DNA of 64,000 bases from Inonotus obliquus. Its lineage: Eukaryota; Basidiomycota; Agaricomycetes; Hymenochaetales; Hymenochaetaceae. Where the stretch lies: positions 842,501 to 906,500 of the forward strand of contig JAJHTX010000007.1 of assembly GCA_032164295.1 (NCBI GenBank). The letters are read 5' to 3'. This document shows positions 34,401 through 46,229 of this stretch, piece by piece (within the stretch, counting starts at the first letter, position 1; each line of letters starts with the position of its first letter). The notes beneath the pieces were generated by a model, which did no database searches, was not told where the DNA came from, and worked only from the letters and a program-made list of their open reading frames with translations. The position numbers and the translations under genes are program-made.

Positions 34401-36284
34401 GCCCCGCGAGTGCTAACTTATTCGACATTGATGGACTTCGGTGAGGACGGATCGTTCGCGCATTGTCGTCACCCTCGTGTTTCTCTTCTTCAATAAGCGA
34501 TCTGTCCAAGTTATGTAATTTCGTCAAAGATATCTCTTCCTCAAAGTCGTCATCCCAGTTGTCTGTCTGCTCTTCAGGTTCTTGCAGAACTTTCGGTAAA
34601 GGCTCTCGACTCTTCTCTATCAATCCAAGTGGTCCATTGATGCCTGGGCCAACGATCGGGGCTTTTGGAACGGCGGCTGAGCTCTTCCAGCCTGCTTGAG
34701 TTACGGTTCTCTGCCCACTAGAGGTTGATGATGTTATGGTGGGGCTGTCAGGAGCCACCAAAGAAGGCGAGGGAGATGGGGAATGACGACCATTGGATGT
34801 ATGCACCGAAGCCGGTCTACTACGACCATTTACCTTCGTTGACGCACGAGGTGCTGTAGTTTCGGACAGTAAGTATTTGCAGGTGATCAGTGAGTCGGTC
34901 TCACGTACATTTCAAAGCTTCATTCCATTCCTGTACTTTCAGCACGGCTTCGTCATAACTCGTCGGTCGTCGCCCAGCTTCGGTATCTTTATCCCCGTCT
35001 TTACTCTTCCTGTCTAGACCCGTATCCATTCCCATTTGCTTCCGTGCGGAGACCATCCACGGATGTCGGAGTAGTTTCTTAGCGGAGATACGAAGATTAA
35101 CGTCCTTCTGGAAACAATGATATAAAAAGTCTTTGACGATTGGCGAGACACCTTCGGGGATCGGCGGGCAATCATCCTGAACGATCCTAAATAAAGCTGG
35201 CATAGGGTCGAGGAAATGGTAGGGAGGCTTTCCCTCGAGAAGTTCAATTACAAGGCATCCCACGCTCCTAATTTAGATATTAGACGATCCTGTAATCATC
35301 CACTAAAACAAAGCACACCATATATCAGAGGCCGTCGTAGCTCCAGACTGTTCGATGACCTCCGGAGCCACTACATTGGGTTCTCATTAGCGTAAAAGGT
35401 TTCAGCAGTTTGTAATGATACTCACTCCAGTAAGGACTTCCGACAACAACATCATTTATTGCGGCGCCTGCTGCTGCAGTCTTACTTGCGACACCAAAAT
35501 CGGCCAGCTTCACGCATCCGTCCTTATTCGTAAGAATATTCGCGCCTTTGATGTCGCGATGTATGACACCTTGGTCGTGGAGATAGGTCAAGCCCTCCAG
35601 GACTTGAGATATATACACCGCGACCAGGTTCTCCGGAAACTTCCCAAACTTCTTGCAAATGTTGTGCAGAGACCCGTTTTCACAAAACCTGGTCGGTAGA
35701 AATGAGCAATTCCGTTCTGGCGCAAAAGCTGTGCAACGATTACTCTAGGATGATATACAAAAATTCCCTTGTCTTGACAGAACCCTTGTATTTTACAATG
35801 TTGGCGTGCTGCGGGCGAGTCAGAACGGGAAGCGGCAAGCGAAAGACGCGTCACTTGCATTGAGATTCTTGAGTAGGTCGATTTCGGACTATGGAGGGGC
35901 ATGTGGAAGGTCAGAGAATATGCACGGCGACACAAAGCACAGAATGACCGACACACCATGATTTCTCCCAGCTCTGCCTTGGGGATATTCCCGAGCTGTA
36001 TCTCCTTAACTGCTACAGTCTCTCCGGTTGCCATGTTCAATGCCCCTGTAAGGAGTGGTGAGCACACGAGCAGTCTTGTGCGACGCGTCGTACTGATGAA
36101 GCTACGCACGGTACACTTGGCCAAACGCGCCCTTCCCCAGCGAGTCCCCGAGTTGCTAGACGTTTACGCGTCAGCTTCGAGTATTGTCCAGAGACAAGGA
36201 TGAACGCACATATTCATTGAGCTGCTTGCTCGACTTTGAGGAACTGGACGGAGTTGACGCGCCAGTGGCAGGTGGAAAGGCCAT
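31440..36284 (-). CDS. sepH: Septation-initiation kinase, SepH/Cdc7(pombe)/Cdc15 type
   Basis: The protein begins [19 protein letters not shown], then the kinase domain: [15 protein letters not shown] (Lys of VAVK), [19 protein letters not shown] hinge, [18 protein letters not shown] (catalytic loop), [11 protein letters not shown] (DFG), [17 protein letters not shown] (activation segment and APE), and [18 protein letters not shown] long Ser/Pro/acid-rich linker follows, then Armadillo-like helices over about 31440-33700 ([37 protein letters not shown]). In S. pombe, Cdc7 binds the Spg1 GTPase at spindle poles and triggers septation; Aspergillus SepH does the same job. A kinase plus C-terminal ARM region is the usual layout of this subfamily. 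About 20 exons. All catalytic residues are present. Confidence 0.88.
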
Positions 36285-36488
36285 GATGGAGAGCGGGAAA
36301 GACCAAGGTGAATAATGATGCAGTTACGTGGACGAAACTAACGAGTTGCGTCCAGCGCAACCGAGGCTGGAGGGAAACGGAGTCAAAAATGAGCAAAGAG
36401 CGAAAGAGGAGAGAGTGAGCCACAGGAGGAGACACGCTCAAAACAACTACAAATAACTTGGTATCTCTCTCTGCTCTATACTGCAGCC
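36285..36488. promoter_or_regulatory. Short divergent promoter, kinase and thioesterase genes
   Basis: Just 204 bases separate the two start codons. No TATA box is clear. The compact spacing suggests shared regulatory sequence, but that is inference. Confidence 0.45.
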
Positions 36489-37508
36489 ATGGCAGCCTGT
36501 CTCCGATTCACTCGAAGGGTATTTATTCAAGCCCAATTCATCGCTATTATACACACTTACTTTCCTGTATTGTCAGGTCTGGAAGTCATTTGTGGACAAC
36601 AAAGGTCTATCCCAATTCAGTCGTCCTCCGTATATCAAGCATATATTTCCTGCATAATTTCATACAGGTCATGATGTCCAATGTTTCCCAAATGTATGCC
36701 TCCGCTTTCAAGTCTTCTGCCTATAGTCTACTCAGTCATCCTTCCAGCTGCAAATACACCGAGCTGTCCCCGGTGAGCTGGAGGTCTCGCTGAAAGTCGA
36801 GCCTTACAATGGTGAGCATATGTCACCCCTCCTTTCTTTTCTTGACAAATACAAATGGGTTGCTCTCAGTGAACCGTGTCGGCGTAAGTATTCCAACAAC
36901 TCCATTTTGCAGCTCGCTGTGTCTCAACATCACATTTGACGTCAGACTGTCCATGGAGGACTTATACTGTCTCTCACCGATACGCTCGGCTCGCTCGCTG
37001 TAGCAACCAAGGGCAATTACATGACCGGTGTCGTATGTATCTGCTGCGAAAGGACACTTTATTTGGTCATCTAATGCAGAACACATGCAGTCCGTTGACA
37101 TTGGAACGTCCTTCCTCAAGCCGGCGGGTGTTCCGGGCGATATCCTCAAGGCTCGTGCCACTGTTACCGCCATGGGTGATCGTTTTGGCTGAATACTGGG
37201 AAACGTAACTAATGCATGTTTCTCAGGAAAAACATTGGCCTTCACAAGGGTCGACTTCACAAATCCTGCTGGTGAGATTGTTGCATACGGACGTAAGTGC
37301 TCGCCAGGATCTTCATTCATTCTGCAAGTGATTCTAATGGAAACTATTGTCTAGAACACACAAAGTTCATCGGAAAGGCGAATGGCCACGCTGTTCGTGT
37401 CTTTACTTCGCATGGAGTATTATATACTTATCGTGCTTTATATTACAGGAGAACGTCAAATTTTCAGAGGATGGTGAACGAGTGATTGAGGGCAAGGATA
37501 ATGAGTAG
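36489..37508 (+). CDS. Hotdog-fold acyl-CoA thioesterase (ACOT13/THEM2-like)
   Basis: After a short first exon (MAACLRFTRR) the protein reads VWKSFVDNKGLSQF. It has a beta-hairpin region LEVSLKVEPYNVNRVG joined by an intron to TVHGGLILSLTDTLGSLA, then VATKGNYMTGV, VDIGTSFLKPAGVPGDILK, GKTLAFTRVDFTNPAG and TKFIGKANGH, ending EGKDNE. The NRVGTVHGG-to-TD stretch carries the Asn, Gly and Asp expected at the hotdog active site of THEM2-like thioesterases, which hydrolyse medium- and long-chain acyl-CoA, often in mitochondria. About 170 residues in five or six exons, a usual size. The N-terminus is short and basic but not a strong presequence. Confidence 0.83.
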
Positions 37509-37597
37509 ATACCTATAGAAATTATCCAATAAATAGATTTTTCTTGATTTGTCTCCGACGCGTGTGCGACTATCCCGCCTCTCTCAGCTCAACAACC

Positions 37598-40206
37598 ATG
37601 GACGCGCCAGACCAAGCTCCTTTTGACGGTCTTTATCCACGAAAATCATCGGGCAAGAGACGACTTTCGTACGCGTCGCAAGCTTCAGGTAGTGTACGAA
37701 TTGCAAGTGCAACAAGGTCGCTTTCACGCGCCAGCCAGCTCAAGGCACACTCGCAGACCATCGCCATTCAAAGTCCAGGGTACTAAATCACACTCTTCTC
37801 CGGGGCAAAGTATTGACCTGTTATCCATACTATGTTGCATAGGTCAGAAACAGACCAGACGGAAATACACTCGCCGGTGCCAACACGACACTTCCTCCTC
37901 CAAACAGAAAGTCACGAATGGCTCAGAGCTGGCACGTTCTCGGCCGCATCTTCTCGACCAACCTCTCCTTTATCTGCAACTTCGACGGCATTTCCTCATG
38001 ACGGATTCCCGCCTTCATCTCCACGAACAGGCCCACGACAACCAACACTAAGTTTCAGCTCTCTTCATGAATTCGATAGCTCGACTTCCAAGCATCGTAG
38101 AATTGTTTCAGGTTTTGGCAGTGTGCAACGAAAAGACGATCTGCAAGGAGATGATGGCTCAGAAGATGGTATGGGAAGACGTTGGATTAGATGGATGCAT
38201 AGGAATCGTATGCGTGAAGGCGTGTTGCCATGCTCAATCGGGGTGGCGCTGTGGATCAAGTGGTGTGTTGGTTTAGGAGGATATTCAGGTGCGAGTTATG
38301 CTATGAAACTCTTTTGTGAGCTGACCGAAATTAGGAGCTGGTACGTCACCTATGTATGGAGACTACGAGGCACAGCGACACTGGATGGAAATCACCAACC
38401 ATCTTCCCATCCGACAATGGTACACCTATGATCTACCGTACTGGGGCCTAGACTACCCGCCCTTAACTGCATATCATTCTTGGTTGTGCGGATTCATGTA
38501 AGAGTATCGCATATTCTTCCCCCACTAGAATATTTTTGATTAATGTCGCGTTCTAGTGGTTCTTTAATTAACCCATCATGGTTCGAACTGGACAAATCTC
38601 GAGGGGTAGAAACACCTAGTAGCAAACAGTTTATGCGTACTACGGTTCTACTTTCGGACTTGCTTGTTTATATACCTGCCTTGATCTTTTTTGTTCGCGC
38701 GTGGCATGCCAGTCGCTCGAAACGAACTCAGGTAAGTGCTGAAGGAATTGAGAATCGATGCGTCGACTGACCTGAAAACCAGAACCTCGCGCTACTCCTC
38801 TTATTATTACAGCCTTCTTTAATTCTTATTGACTCGGGTCACTTCCAATACAACTCCGTCATGCTCGGTTAGTGCTTGTTCACCATCCATGCACCTCATT
38901 CACGAGGCTGAAACCAGACTAGGTTTCACACTTCTCGCATTAAACTTCTTCTCGCAAGGCCGAGATGAACTAGGCTCTATATGCTTCGTCGCAAGCCTCG
39001 GATTCAAGCAGATGGCACTCTATTACGCACCAGCTATTGGCTCGTATTTGCTTGGGAGGTGTATCAGCCTAGGGCCAAAGGCAGGGTGAGTACAGTTCAC
39101 AACTCATGAATCGTGATGTACTGACACTCGTGTTACTCAAAGCACACAACTATTCTTCCGCCTCGCAGTCACGACTCTCCTCTCCTTCACTATCCTCTTC
39201 CTCCCCTTCCTACCTCCCTTCGCTCCGCTTGCAGGAATTCTCGACCCATTAACTCGAATCTTCCCATTCGCTCGAGGTCTATTTGAAGATAAAGTCGCCA
39301 ACTTTTGGTGTGCTTCTAATGTTGTGTTTAAATGGCGTTCGTGGCTTCAGCAGGGGACCCTTGTGAAACTCGCTGCATTGATGACGATACTTGGGTTTAT
39401 GCCTTCCGCCATGCATCTGATTATCGCCGGGTGGAGAACTATGAATGTTTCGCATTATGAGGGTACGGGTACGAGCGCAAACGCTCAGCAAACTGCTTCA
39501 TTGGAGACACGAAGCAAGCAAAGGCAAAAGAAGAAAGAAGCAATTTCCACACCGACACTACCCATCCTACCTTGGGCCCTCCTTTCCTCATCAATGTCAT
39601 TCTTTTTGTTTTCGTTCCAAGTCCACGAAAAAACGATTCTCGTCCCTCTCCTTCCTCTTAACCTCCTTTTATCCGGTGCATCGAATGATTCGTTTATGTT
39701 TGAATGGGGAATGTTGACGAATAACGTTGCGGTTTTCAGGTACGTAGCTTCCCCTCGTTAGCAGTGCAATCGCCGACGAAATCAAACAGTACGTGGCCCT
39801 TGCTGAGGAAAGATGGACTCGTCATTCCATACGTTTTTCTAACCCTCTTATGGAACTACCTACTAGGGTATAATCCCTTCCGCAAAACAACTCAACGACG
39901 CCTCCTTCGTCTCCTAACACTCGTAAGCATCGAGCAACCTACCATCTGAAACGATCTCTAACTATACGCAAATCAAATGCACAGGCAATCTACACCTCAA
40001 TTTTCACCCTCCACATCACCGAACTTTTCATCACACCGCCACGTCGTTACCCAGACTTGTTCCCCGTCCTTAACGTCCTCGTCAGCACGCCCGTATTTGG
40101 TATCACTTGGCTCTGGAGCATTAAACGTAGTACGGAAGTTGCTTGGGGTGTCGTTGGTTTGAACTTGAACTCGTCGAAGAGTAGTAATAGTGGTAAGCAT
40201 AGTTGA
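37598..40206 (+). CDS. ALG6: Dolichyl-P-Glc:Man9GlcNAc2-PP-dolichol glucosyltransferase Alg6
   Basis: A Ser/Arg-rich cytoplasmic N-terminus of about 150 residues precedes a first membrane helix. The first lumenal loop reads [46 protein letters not shown]. This loop holds the Asp that is catalytic in the GT57 family. Many hydrophobic segments follow ([37 protein letters not shown]) and the family motif [18 protein letters not shown]. Alg6 adds the first glucose to the lipid-linked oligosaccharide in the ER. The WMEIT and [18 protein letters not shown] segments favour Alg6 over Alg8. A low-complexity cytoplasmic insert ([15 protein letters not shown]) lies between two membrane segments. The stop is at 40204-40206. 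Confidence 0.87.
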
Positions 40207-40518
40207 AGGTGTAGCAAAAAGGTCTTTTTGTTTCTTGAACCGATACGGGACTTTGTCGCATTAGAAATAAGGATATCGACCACGGTGGAAATTATGATAA
40301 ATGACAGTATAATATTACAACGATACACAGGAGGCACATTACTAGAATTCAGTAGGAAATCTATCATCTATAAATTAGGGATATTCACAAGTAAGTCACG
40401 CCACGACCTTCAGTCTACCTTCGAGATCTCGGAAACGCCTTCTTATCGTCCGTCCGGTACGTATCCAGTATTCTGGAAAGACACATCAGTACCACACAGG
40501 AAGAATAAGAACACTCGC
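40207..40518. other. Convergent 3' intergenic region
   Basis: About 310 bases between two stop codons on opposite strands, holding the 3' untranslated regions of ALG6 and the following minus-strand gene. I see no other feature. Confidence 0.5.
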
Positions 40519-42775
40519 TCATACGTACTCTTTCGCTTGTTGGAAGTTCGAGTTCTGAAGCTCCCGGAGCTTATCGTCAACGGCATCGAAGAAGCCTTTT
40601 CGTCCGTTTTCCTGGTATACCTGGCGCTGCAAAAAAAGTATGTATCAGACAAGAGCTTAGGAAGATGTAAAGGAGATACTCACTAGTAAAGATAACAGTT
40701 CGATTTCACCCCTCGTTGGCTTCTGTTTACCAAGGGAACGTGCCAATTCCTTGGTCGTTTCTTTTTCTTGGATCGACACACTGATCTACAAAGCGTTGAC
40801 GGTCAACCGCGAATTGTCAGAAATGATCTTAGTACTGATAGACCTACAGCGTCGATAATCCTTCTCCTCGCTTCAGAAAAGTGCATCAGCGCCTGAGTCC
40901 TTAAAGCGTAGAACTTGACGTTATCTGAGATCCAACTCTCGTCAAGACCGAGTTTAGCAGGTTTGGCTCGGATAAGTTCCTGAAAAGTCATCAGATGAGC
41001 TTGAGTTATCGAGGTATATCAGCCGATCTAAACCCACGAGTAAGCGGTACATGTTGACCTCACGGTCCTTGAACATCGTTGGCCACTTAAGGCTTAGAAT
41101 TAGGTCAAGTGCGACGTCATTAAGTTTTTTCTATCGATGCAGGTTAGTTCAACTCGTACTCGAAACAACTACGACGAGATGATATCAACGGACTTACTTT
41201 CGCCTCCGGAGGAATTTTCCAAGGATCAAGCGACATATGCAGAGCCAGAATGAACATGACCTTCCTCTCTGCAGGTTCCTAACACCCGGTCAATACACAT
41301 GTTGCTGAAGGAATTAAGATTGAATGACACTCACACGTCGGATCCGACGAAGAAGGTCAAAATTGTCTTGTGAAAGTCCAAGTTCGCGCGCAAGCTTGTT
41401 GACCCACACGTCTTCCTCCTCATTATCATCATCAGAGGAAGCATCAGATATGGCCGAGTCAGTATCAGAATCGCTATCCGAAATTGACGAGCGACTACTG
41501 TTTGCTTCGTTAATCGGTAAACTCAGAGGGCGAAGCTTTTGAGCGAGATCATTCTCAGAAATTACAAAGTGTCGGCACCGAAAGACAAGACACACCTGAA
41601 CATTCTTTACCTTGCCTTTGCCGGTATCCCTCACCGGATTCGTTGTCTCGGTCCTCTTATTCGTCATCTGCTTTGGAGAAGTATCCGTGGTACAGACGGC
41701 TTTGGGTCTAAGGTAAGTTCTTGTTAATAGGGAACGTAAAGCAGGAGTAACAAAGGTGCATCAAGTACCTGTTGGTTGAGGCCGTTGAAGATGACGCTTC
41801 CGTTCGGGCCTTCTTACTTGAGCTCCCTTCTTTCGGTTGCATATCCTCGGCCTGAGTCTGGGCATAATTTCGCTTTTTTGTGGAAGCAACACTCTGGGCT
41901 GCCGTTGAACTAAGAGTGCAACTGCTTTGAAATGAGTCATACATAAAGCGAAAATCATGCGTTAACGTACTTGACTGGTTGCTTGACCGGGGCCTCCTTT
42001 CGGTTCCCTAACGCCTTCGCCGAAGGTTTCGGTGCCACACGAGTAGGCTCTTTCTCCGTCACAACTTGCTCAGCAGAGACTTCCTTTCGTTTTCCAAGGG
42101 CTTTGGCTGAAGGTCGAGGGCTGATGGGAGTAGCCTCCCTCTCCGGTTCGCTACGAGTAAACGGGATAAGCAAGATGCAAAAGCTAGCGTAGTGTCAAAG
42201 AAACCTCAGATCTTCATCTTTTGTCAAGTCAACCATTACGACTCGGCGTTGCTTTGCCGACTTGATCTTCTCGGCCTGTGGCTGACTCGGAGATTCGGGA
42301 GTCGACCTCTGGAAAGTACGATTTCCAGATATGTATGTCTTGAGTTTTCGACTGCTATGTGCCGACGATGGCGTCTTGTAGAACACCGCAGGATCCACAG
42401 TCGGATCCAACCGGACCTTGGAAGAGCTAGGAGTGCACAAGGCAATTAATACAGAACATTATTGTTGAGACGAGTGGTGCTATTGACGAACCTGGCTACA
42501 GCAGAGGCCGCAGTCGCACGTTTCTTTACTGGGGTGACAGGCTGCTGAGGGTCTTCGAGTTCGTCGAACCCTCGCTTCGATCTCGGAGGACTTGAACTAC
42601 CCAACGTTGACTCTGGAGATGGGAGCGTCTCCCAGCGAGGTGGAGATGTCGGGATTGACTGTTGATCCAATGTCTGCTTAGATCGGGGCGTCGGCGTCGA
42701 CGATGTCTTCTTGTGAGCCTTCTTCGATTTTGACGGCGTGAGCCAGGAGAAAGTTCTTTCAAGAATACTAGACAT
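40519..42775 (-). CDS. Unrecognised basic, probably nuclear protein with helical C-terminus
   Basis: Start MSSILERTFSWLTPSKSKK. About 300 residues are low complexity, rich in Ser, Pro and Lys, with SP/TP sites (TPTPRSK, SPPRWETLPSPE, TPVKKR) and two copies of a PSAKALG-x-RKE motif near 42010-42150. An acidic Ser/Asp run lies near 41400-41500. The C-terminal third looks folded and helical (LGLDESWISDNVKFYALR, LMHFSEARRRIID, DDKLRELQNSNFQQAKEYV). Reading through a small intron near 40653-40688 extends the end to 40519; without it the frame would stop near 40443. Phosphorylation sites and basic clusters suggest nuclear, cell-cycle-regulated function, but that is inference. I do not recognise the family. 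Confidence 0.6.
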
Positions 42776-43302
42776 AGTGGTTGACGTTGGATCAGAGAGG
42801 GCAAAGCTGGAAGTGTACAAGCACTAGTTTCTTGCAGGAAAATATCTCTGTTGCTTTCTGATATTTATATGCCATGACAGAGTTCCCGTTTTGAAGCGTT
42901 ACGCCCTCGTTTACCCTAAACCATTTGGCGCGGAAAAATAGCTGTAAAGCTTGAGAAAAATTGAGCAGCGGTCAACAAGCGAAGAACGGCGTCCTTGAGA
43001 AGCGATGTATTGAGTGACCACTCCGATTTTCCAAAGAGACGCTCCGCTCGCTTCCCATGTGTTTCAGTCATCGAGTTCCCCGTGCCCTGGTCTTGATCGG
43101 AGCTCTGGACCACAAACAACATTTAAGCGTTCCTTCCGAATCTTCTTCTCTACATTGATGCATTGCACAATTAATGTACCTGGACATTAATATTGTCAGG
43201 AGGATACGGATAGGAAGACAAATTTAGCAACTCACATCTGAGTAGTGTTTAGGATATATGTGACTATTACTTATCCAAACATTAAATTAAAGTACTCTAT
43301 TG
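42776..43302. promoter_or_regulatory. Intergenic region with an E2F-like site
   Basis: 527 bases upstream of the unrecognised minus-strand gene and downstream of TAM41, both on the minus strand. A 68-codon frame with an ATG at 43122 shows no family features. TTTGGCGCGG at 42924-42933 matches an E2F-type element in form, which would fit cell-cycle control of the gene starting at 42775, but one site is weak evidence. Confidence 0.35.
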
Positions 43303-44688
43303 CTATCCTCTCCACCATTTTCCCATCTTTTCTGCCGTATACCGAATGCTCTTACCCAGACCGGCACTTACGACACCTTTCGCTGTTTGCACAGCTGCGG
43401 GATAACGGACAATACTCCGCATTTCTATCCGAAAAGTTTTGATGAATGAAGAATGTTCAAGAAGATCAGGAAGTAACGAAAGGAGGGACACTAACCTGAT
43501 CGGAGGACCTCTTCCAAAGTCCTGTCACTAGCGACCTTCAGCCAAAACACGGATTCATCGGCCTCTTTCGGCGGTATGTCGCCCCGCGAAGAGTATCGAC
43601 CGATTAATCTCGAGCGAAGCGTTTCCGGTAACTTCTTGATGTGAGCGGCGCGAGTCTGGGGACTCAAATCCTGCTCAATCGCACTACCCTGAGGCGACCA
43701 ATACACACCAGGCAGGCCAATCGCAAGTCGTTGATACAACTCCTTAAATTGCGGGGCCTGCTTATTGACAATGTTGCTAATTTTAGACCGATTCTCCGCT
43801 GGCAAGATCATCCGGGGATCCCCGTCATAACTGATCGCAGTGATACTTTCAAATAATTCCCGCTCCGAAAAATTCGCTGGAAGAGTTAGCAATGCGGCTC
43901 GCAGAGCCGACGTCAAGTTGACCTGCTGCGTGAGACGCACTCGAGCGTCATCCTTAATGATGCGTAGTGGTTTGTGCATGCGACCGGCGAGGTATAACGT
44001 CTTCCAGGTCAACAAGTCCAAGCAGAGATCGTCAACAGATATGACCCCATACTTGATAGTCTTAGGTAGAAAAGATGAGATGACATAGACGTCTTTAAAA
44101 GGATAGACCCACAATATCGTTTACTCGGACGAATGTGTTGAACCATACACCGGGGCCGAATTGTTGTACACGCGACACGAAATCCGACCCTAGCATTCGA
44201 GCATGAATCGGATAGTGTGCCGGAAATTGGTTCATGTTGATGGAGTGCCAATGATTGGGATGGCGGACAGCGAAAATGAAGTCTAGCATCGGCGACTTTC
44301 CTTGCTCCTTCAGTTCGGCATAACCGTCCTGCTCGAAGACACCTGAGCCATAGGCAAAAGCATACCGGATGGGTGCACGAAACTGAGCAACTATCTCTTC
44401 TAATAATGCACGAGTCGAGGTCGGGACGGACAATAATTGGTTCTGACCGAAGTTCGGAGGGAGGTATGGAAAGGTATTCTGTTGACTGCTGGTGCGGTAG
44501 CGCGGAGATGGATTAAGTCGTGTGCGCGATCGAGACGACTGGGGTCTTGAGGGTGGTGGAAGATGCTCTCCTGGCAAAGGAGAGCTAGAGGATGAAGGAG
44601 TGTGTTCTGTTGCGAAAGACCGAACGAAAAGGTAATGAACAGGGCGAGAGCAGCGTGCGGTGGCAGATCTGGTCGTAGAGGCTAGCAT
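43303..44688 (-). CDS. TAM41: Mitochondrial CDP-diacylglycerol synthase Tam41
   Basis: The N-terminus MLASTTRSATARCSRPVHYL with LFVRSFATEH is a typical mitochondrial presequence. The nucleotidyltransferase part reads YAFAYGSGVFEQDGY and LDFIFAVRHPNHWHSINM, then YGVISVDDLCLDLLTWKTLY and LAGRMHKPLRIIKDD. The C-terminal exon (43303-43440 or so) reads RSIVRYPAAVQTAKGVVSAG, then a KSIRYTAEKMGKWW-type amphipathic end. Tam41 makes CDP-DAG from phosphatidic acid and CTP on the matrix side of the inner membrane for cardiolipin synthesis. The GSG and D-x-D-like acidic residues needed for catalysis are visible. About 430 residues in three exons, normal for the family. Confidence 0.92.
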
Positions 44689-44932
44689 TGTTAAAGATGA
44701 GAGTGGTGGTCGATTGTGAACGTATGTACTGTGGGAATTTCTTCCCGGCGGCTGTGCTCGTAGTGCTGATCACAGATCGGCGCATACTAGATGCACGTGA
44801 CGAAAGCATCATGTCGTGGCAATGGCATTTGGGCTTTCCAGCGATCCAGCGTTTGGACTCTCCATTTGACCACAACGAGCTTGCTGTAACTCACCTAGCG
44901 CTGTTGCCGGGTAGCAAATCTAAGCAGCTCTA
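44689..44932. promoter_or_regulatory. Divergent promoter, TAM41 and Derlin genes
   Basis: 244 bases between opposing start codons. There is no obvious TATA box. Regulatory sites of both genes are expected here. Confidence 0.4.
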
Positions 44933-45875
44933 ATGCCTGTCGGAATTGAAGCATGGTTTAATCAGGTTCCTCCCGTCACACGAGGTTGGCTGGCCTGCGC
45001 CGTTCTGACCAGTCTCGCCGTAGTGCGTATCATAATGACCTCCTTCGTATCTCTCCTTACTGAATATTGCACCTGGACTACTTAGCAATGTCAAATGATA
45101 ACTCCGCTCCAGCTTTACTTCAGCTACAAGAGTGCATTCAAGAACGTGCAGGTGAGCAGACGTTAGCTTTGGCGTACCTCGACAGCAATAATGTTAAGCT
45201 GATAGCTGTGGCGAATCTTTACGAACTTCTTCTACTTCGGGAATATATCCATTGACTTCGTATTCCATATGTTCTTCTTGTAAGTGATCATTATGGTCCA
45301 TGATGAAGGCGTAGCAATAATCACCATCTGTTCGTCAGTATGAGGTACAGCAGGATGCTTGAAGAGTCTTCCTTCGCCCACCGTCGAGCAGACTACTTCT
45401 GGCTGTTAGTACAGTCTGCAGCAATGCTCCTCGTAAGCTTCACCGCATCATTGTCTTCCGTGATTATCACTGACATCACCTAACAGCTACTCTCACCTCT
45501 CGTAAACATGCCTTTCCTCTCCTCCCCACTCGCTTTTGTTCCCATTTATATCTGGTCTCGACGGCATCCAAATGTGCGAATATCACTATTCGGTGTGGTT
45601 ACAGTGACTGCACCGTACCTTCCAGTTGCACTTGTTGCTTTCTCATGGCTACTGAATGGTACTTGGCGTGCTGCAGCAGGTGATCTGCTGGGATGTGCTG
45701 TTGCTCATCTCGGATGGTTCCTTCGAGATGTCTGGGCGAGGGAGATGGTCGGTGGTCAAGGTATCTGGAGTGAAGCCCCTGAAGGCCTGTAAGTACACTC
45801 TCCTCCTTACACCTTGTCACAGGTCTTCTTTCTCATCTACCTTGCACTAGGAAAAGACTTTTTGGAGACTTGTAA
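44933..45875 (+). CDS. DER1: Derlin (Der1-like) ER membrane protein
   Basis: The protein opens MPVGIEAWFNQVPPVTRGWL, the usual Derlin start, then ALTSLAV-type first helix, QLYFSYKSAFKNVQVWRILT, FFYFGNISIDFVFHMFFL, then SRMLEESSFAHRRADYFWLL. Further helices are LLLLSPLVNMPFLSSPLAF and YLPVALVAFSWLLNGTW, then DLLGCAVAHLGWFLRDVW and a short tail. Derlins are rhomboid pseudoproteases that help retrotranslocate misfolded proteins in ER-associated degradation. The last intron could end at either of two AG sites: using the later one gives the tail KRLFGDL and a stop at 45873, the earlier one a tail SSFSSTLH. I prefer the first as it resembles other family ends. Confidence 0.88.
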
Positions 45876-46229
45876 ACAGGACATCTCGACTGTGTATTTG
45901 CATAGAGCATAAGTTCTAATAGAAATTCTTTGTTGTTACTTCCCACAACTTGTCCAATGTCCTCATAAGGACACGCTGCAGGAAACAGTTAGTTACAAGT
46001 AATCAGAAGGAGCATATTCAAAGTATGTATCTGGTCAGTAGATGTCTGTTAAATAGAAAGTAAATGAGAGATACAAAGACTATAGCATGACCTGCGTTTG
46101 TCAGTTGACAGAAACAACAAGTTAAAACAAACCCAGTTGAGTATCGGAGAAGAGAAACATCGAAAAGAAAACACTATAACCAAGATGAAACATAATTCAG
46201 CGAGAGATCTGTAGCGTAGATAGCGCTAA
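45876..46229. other. Convergent 3' intergenic region
   Basis: About 350 AT-rich bases between the stop codons of the Derlin and NDK-domain genes. Nothing beyond untranslated sequence is seen. Confidence 0.5.

Noticed and set aside
42916..43122. 68-codon frame with ATG in the gap upstream of the unrecognised gene
   Set aside because: No recognisable motif, no clear intron signals, and it lies in a likely promoter.
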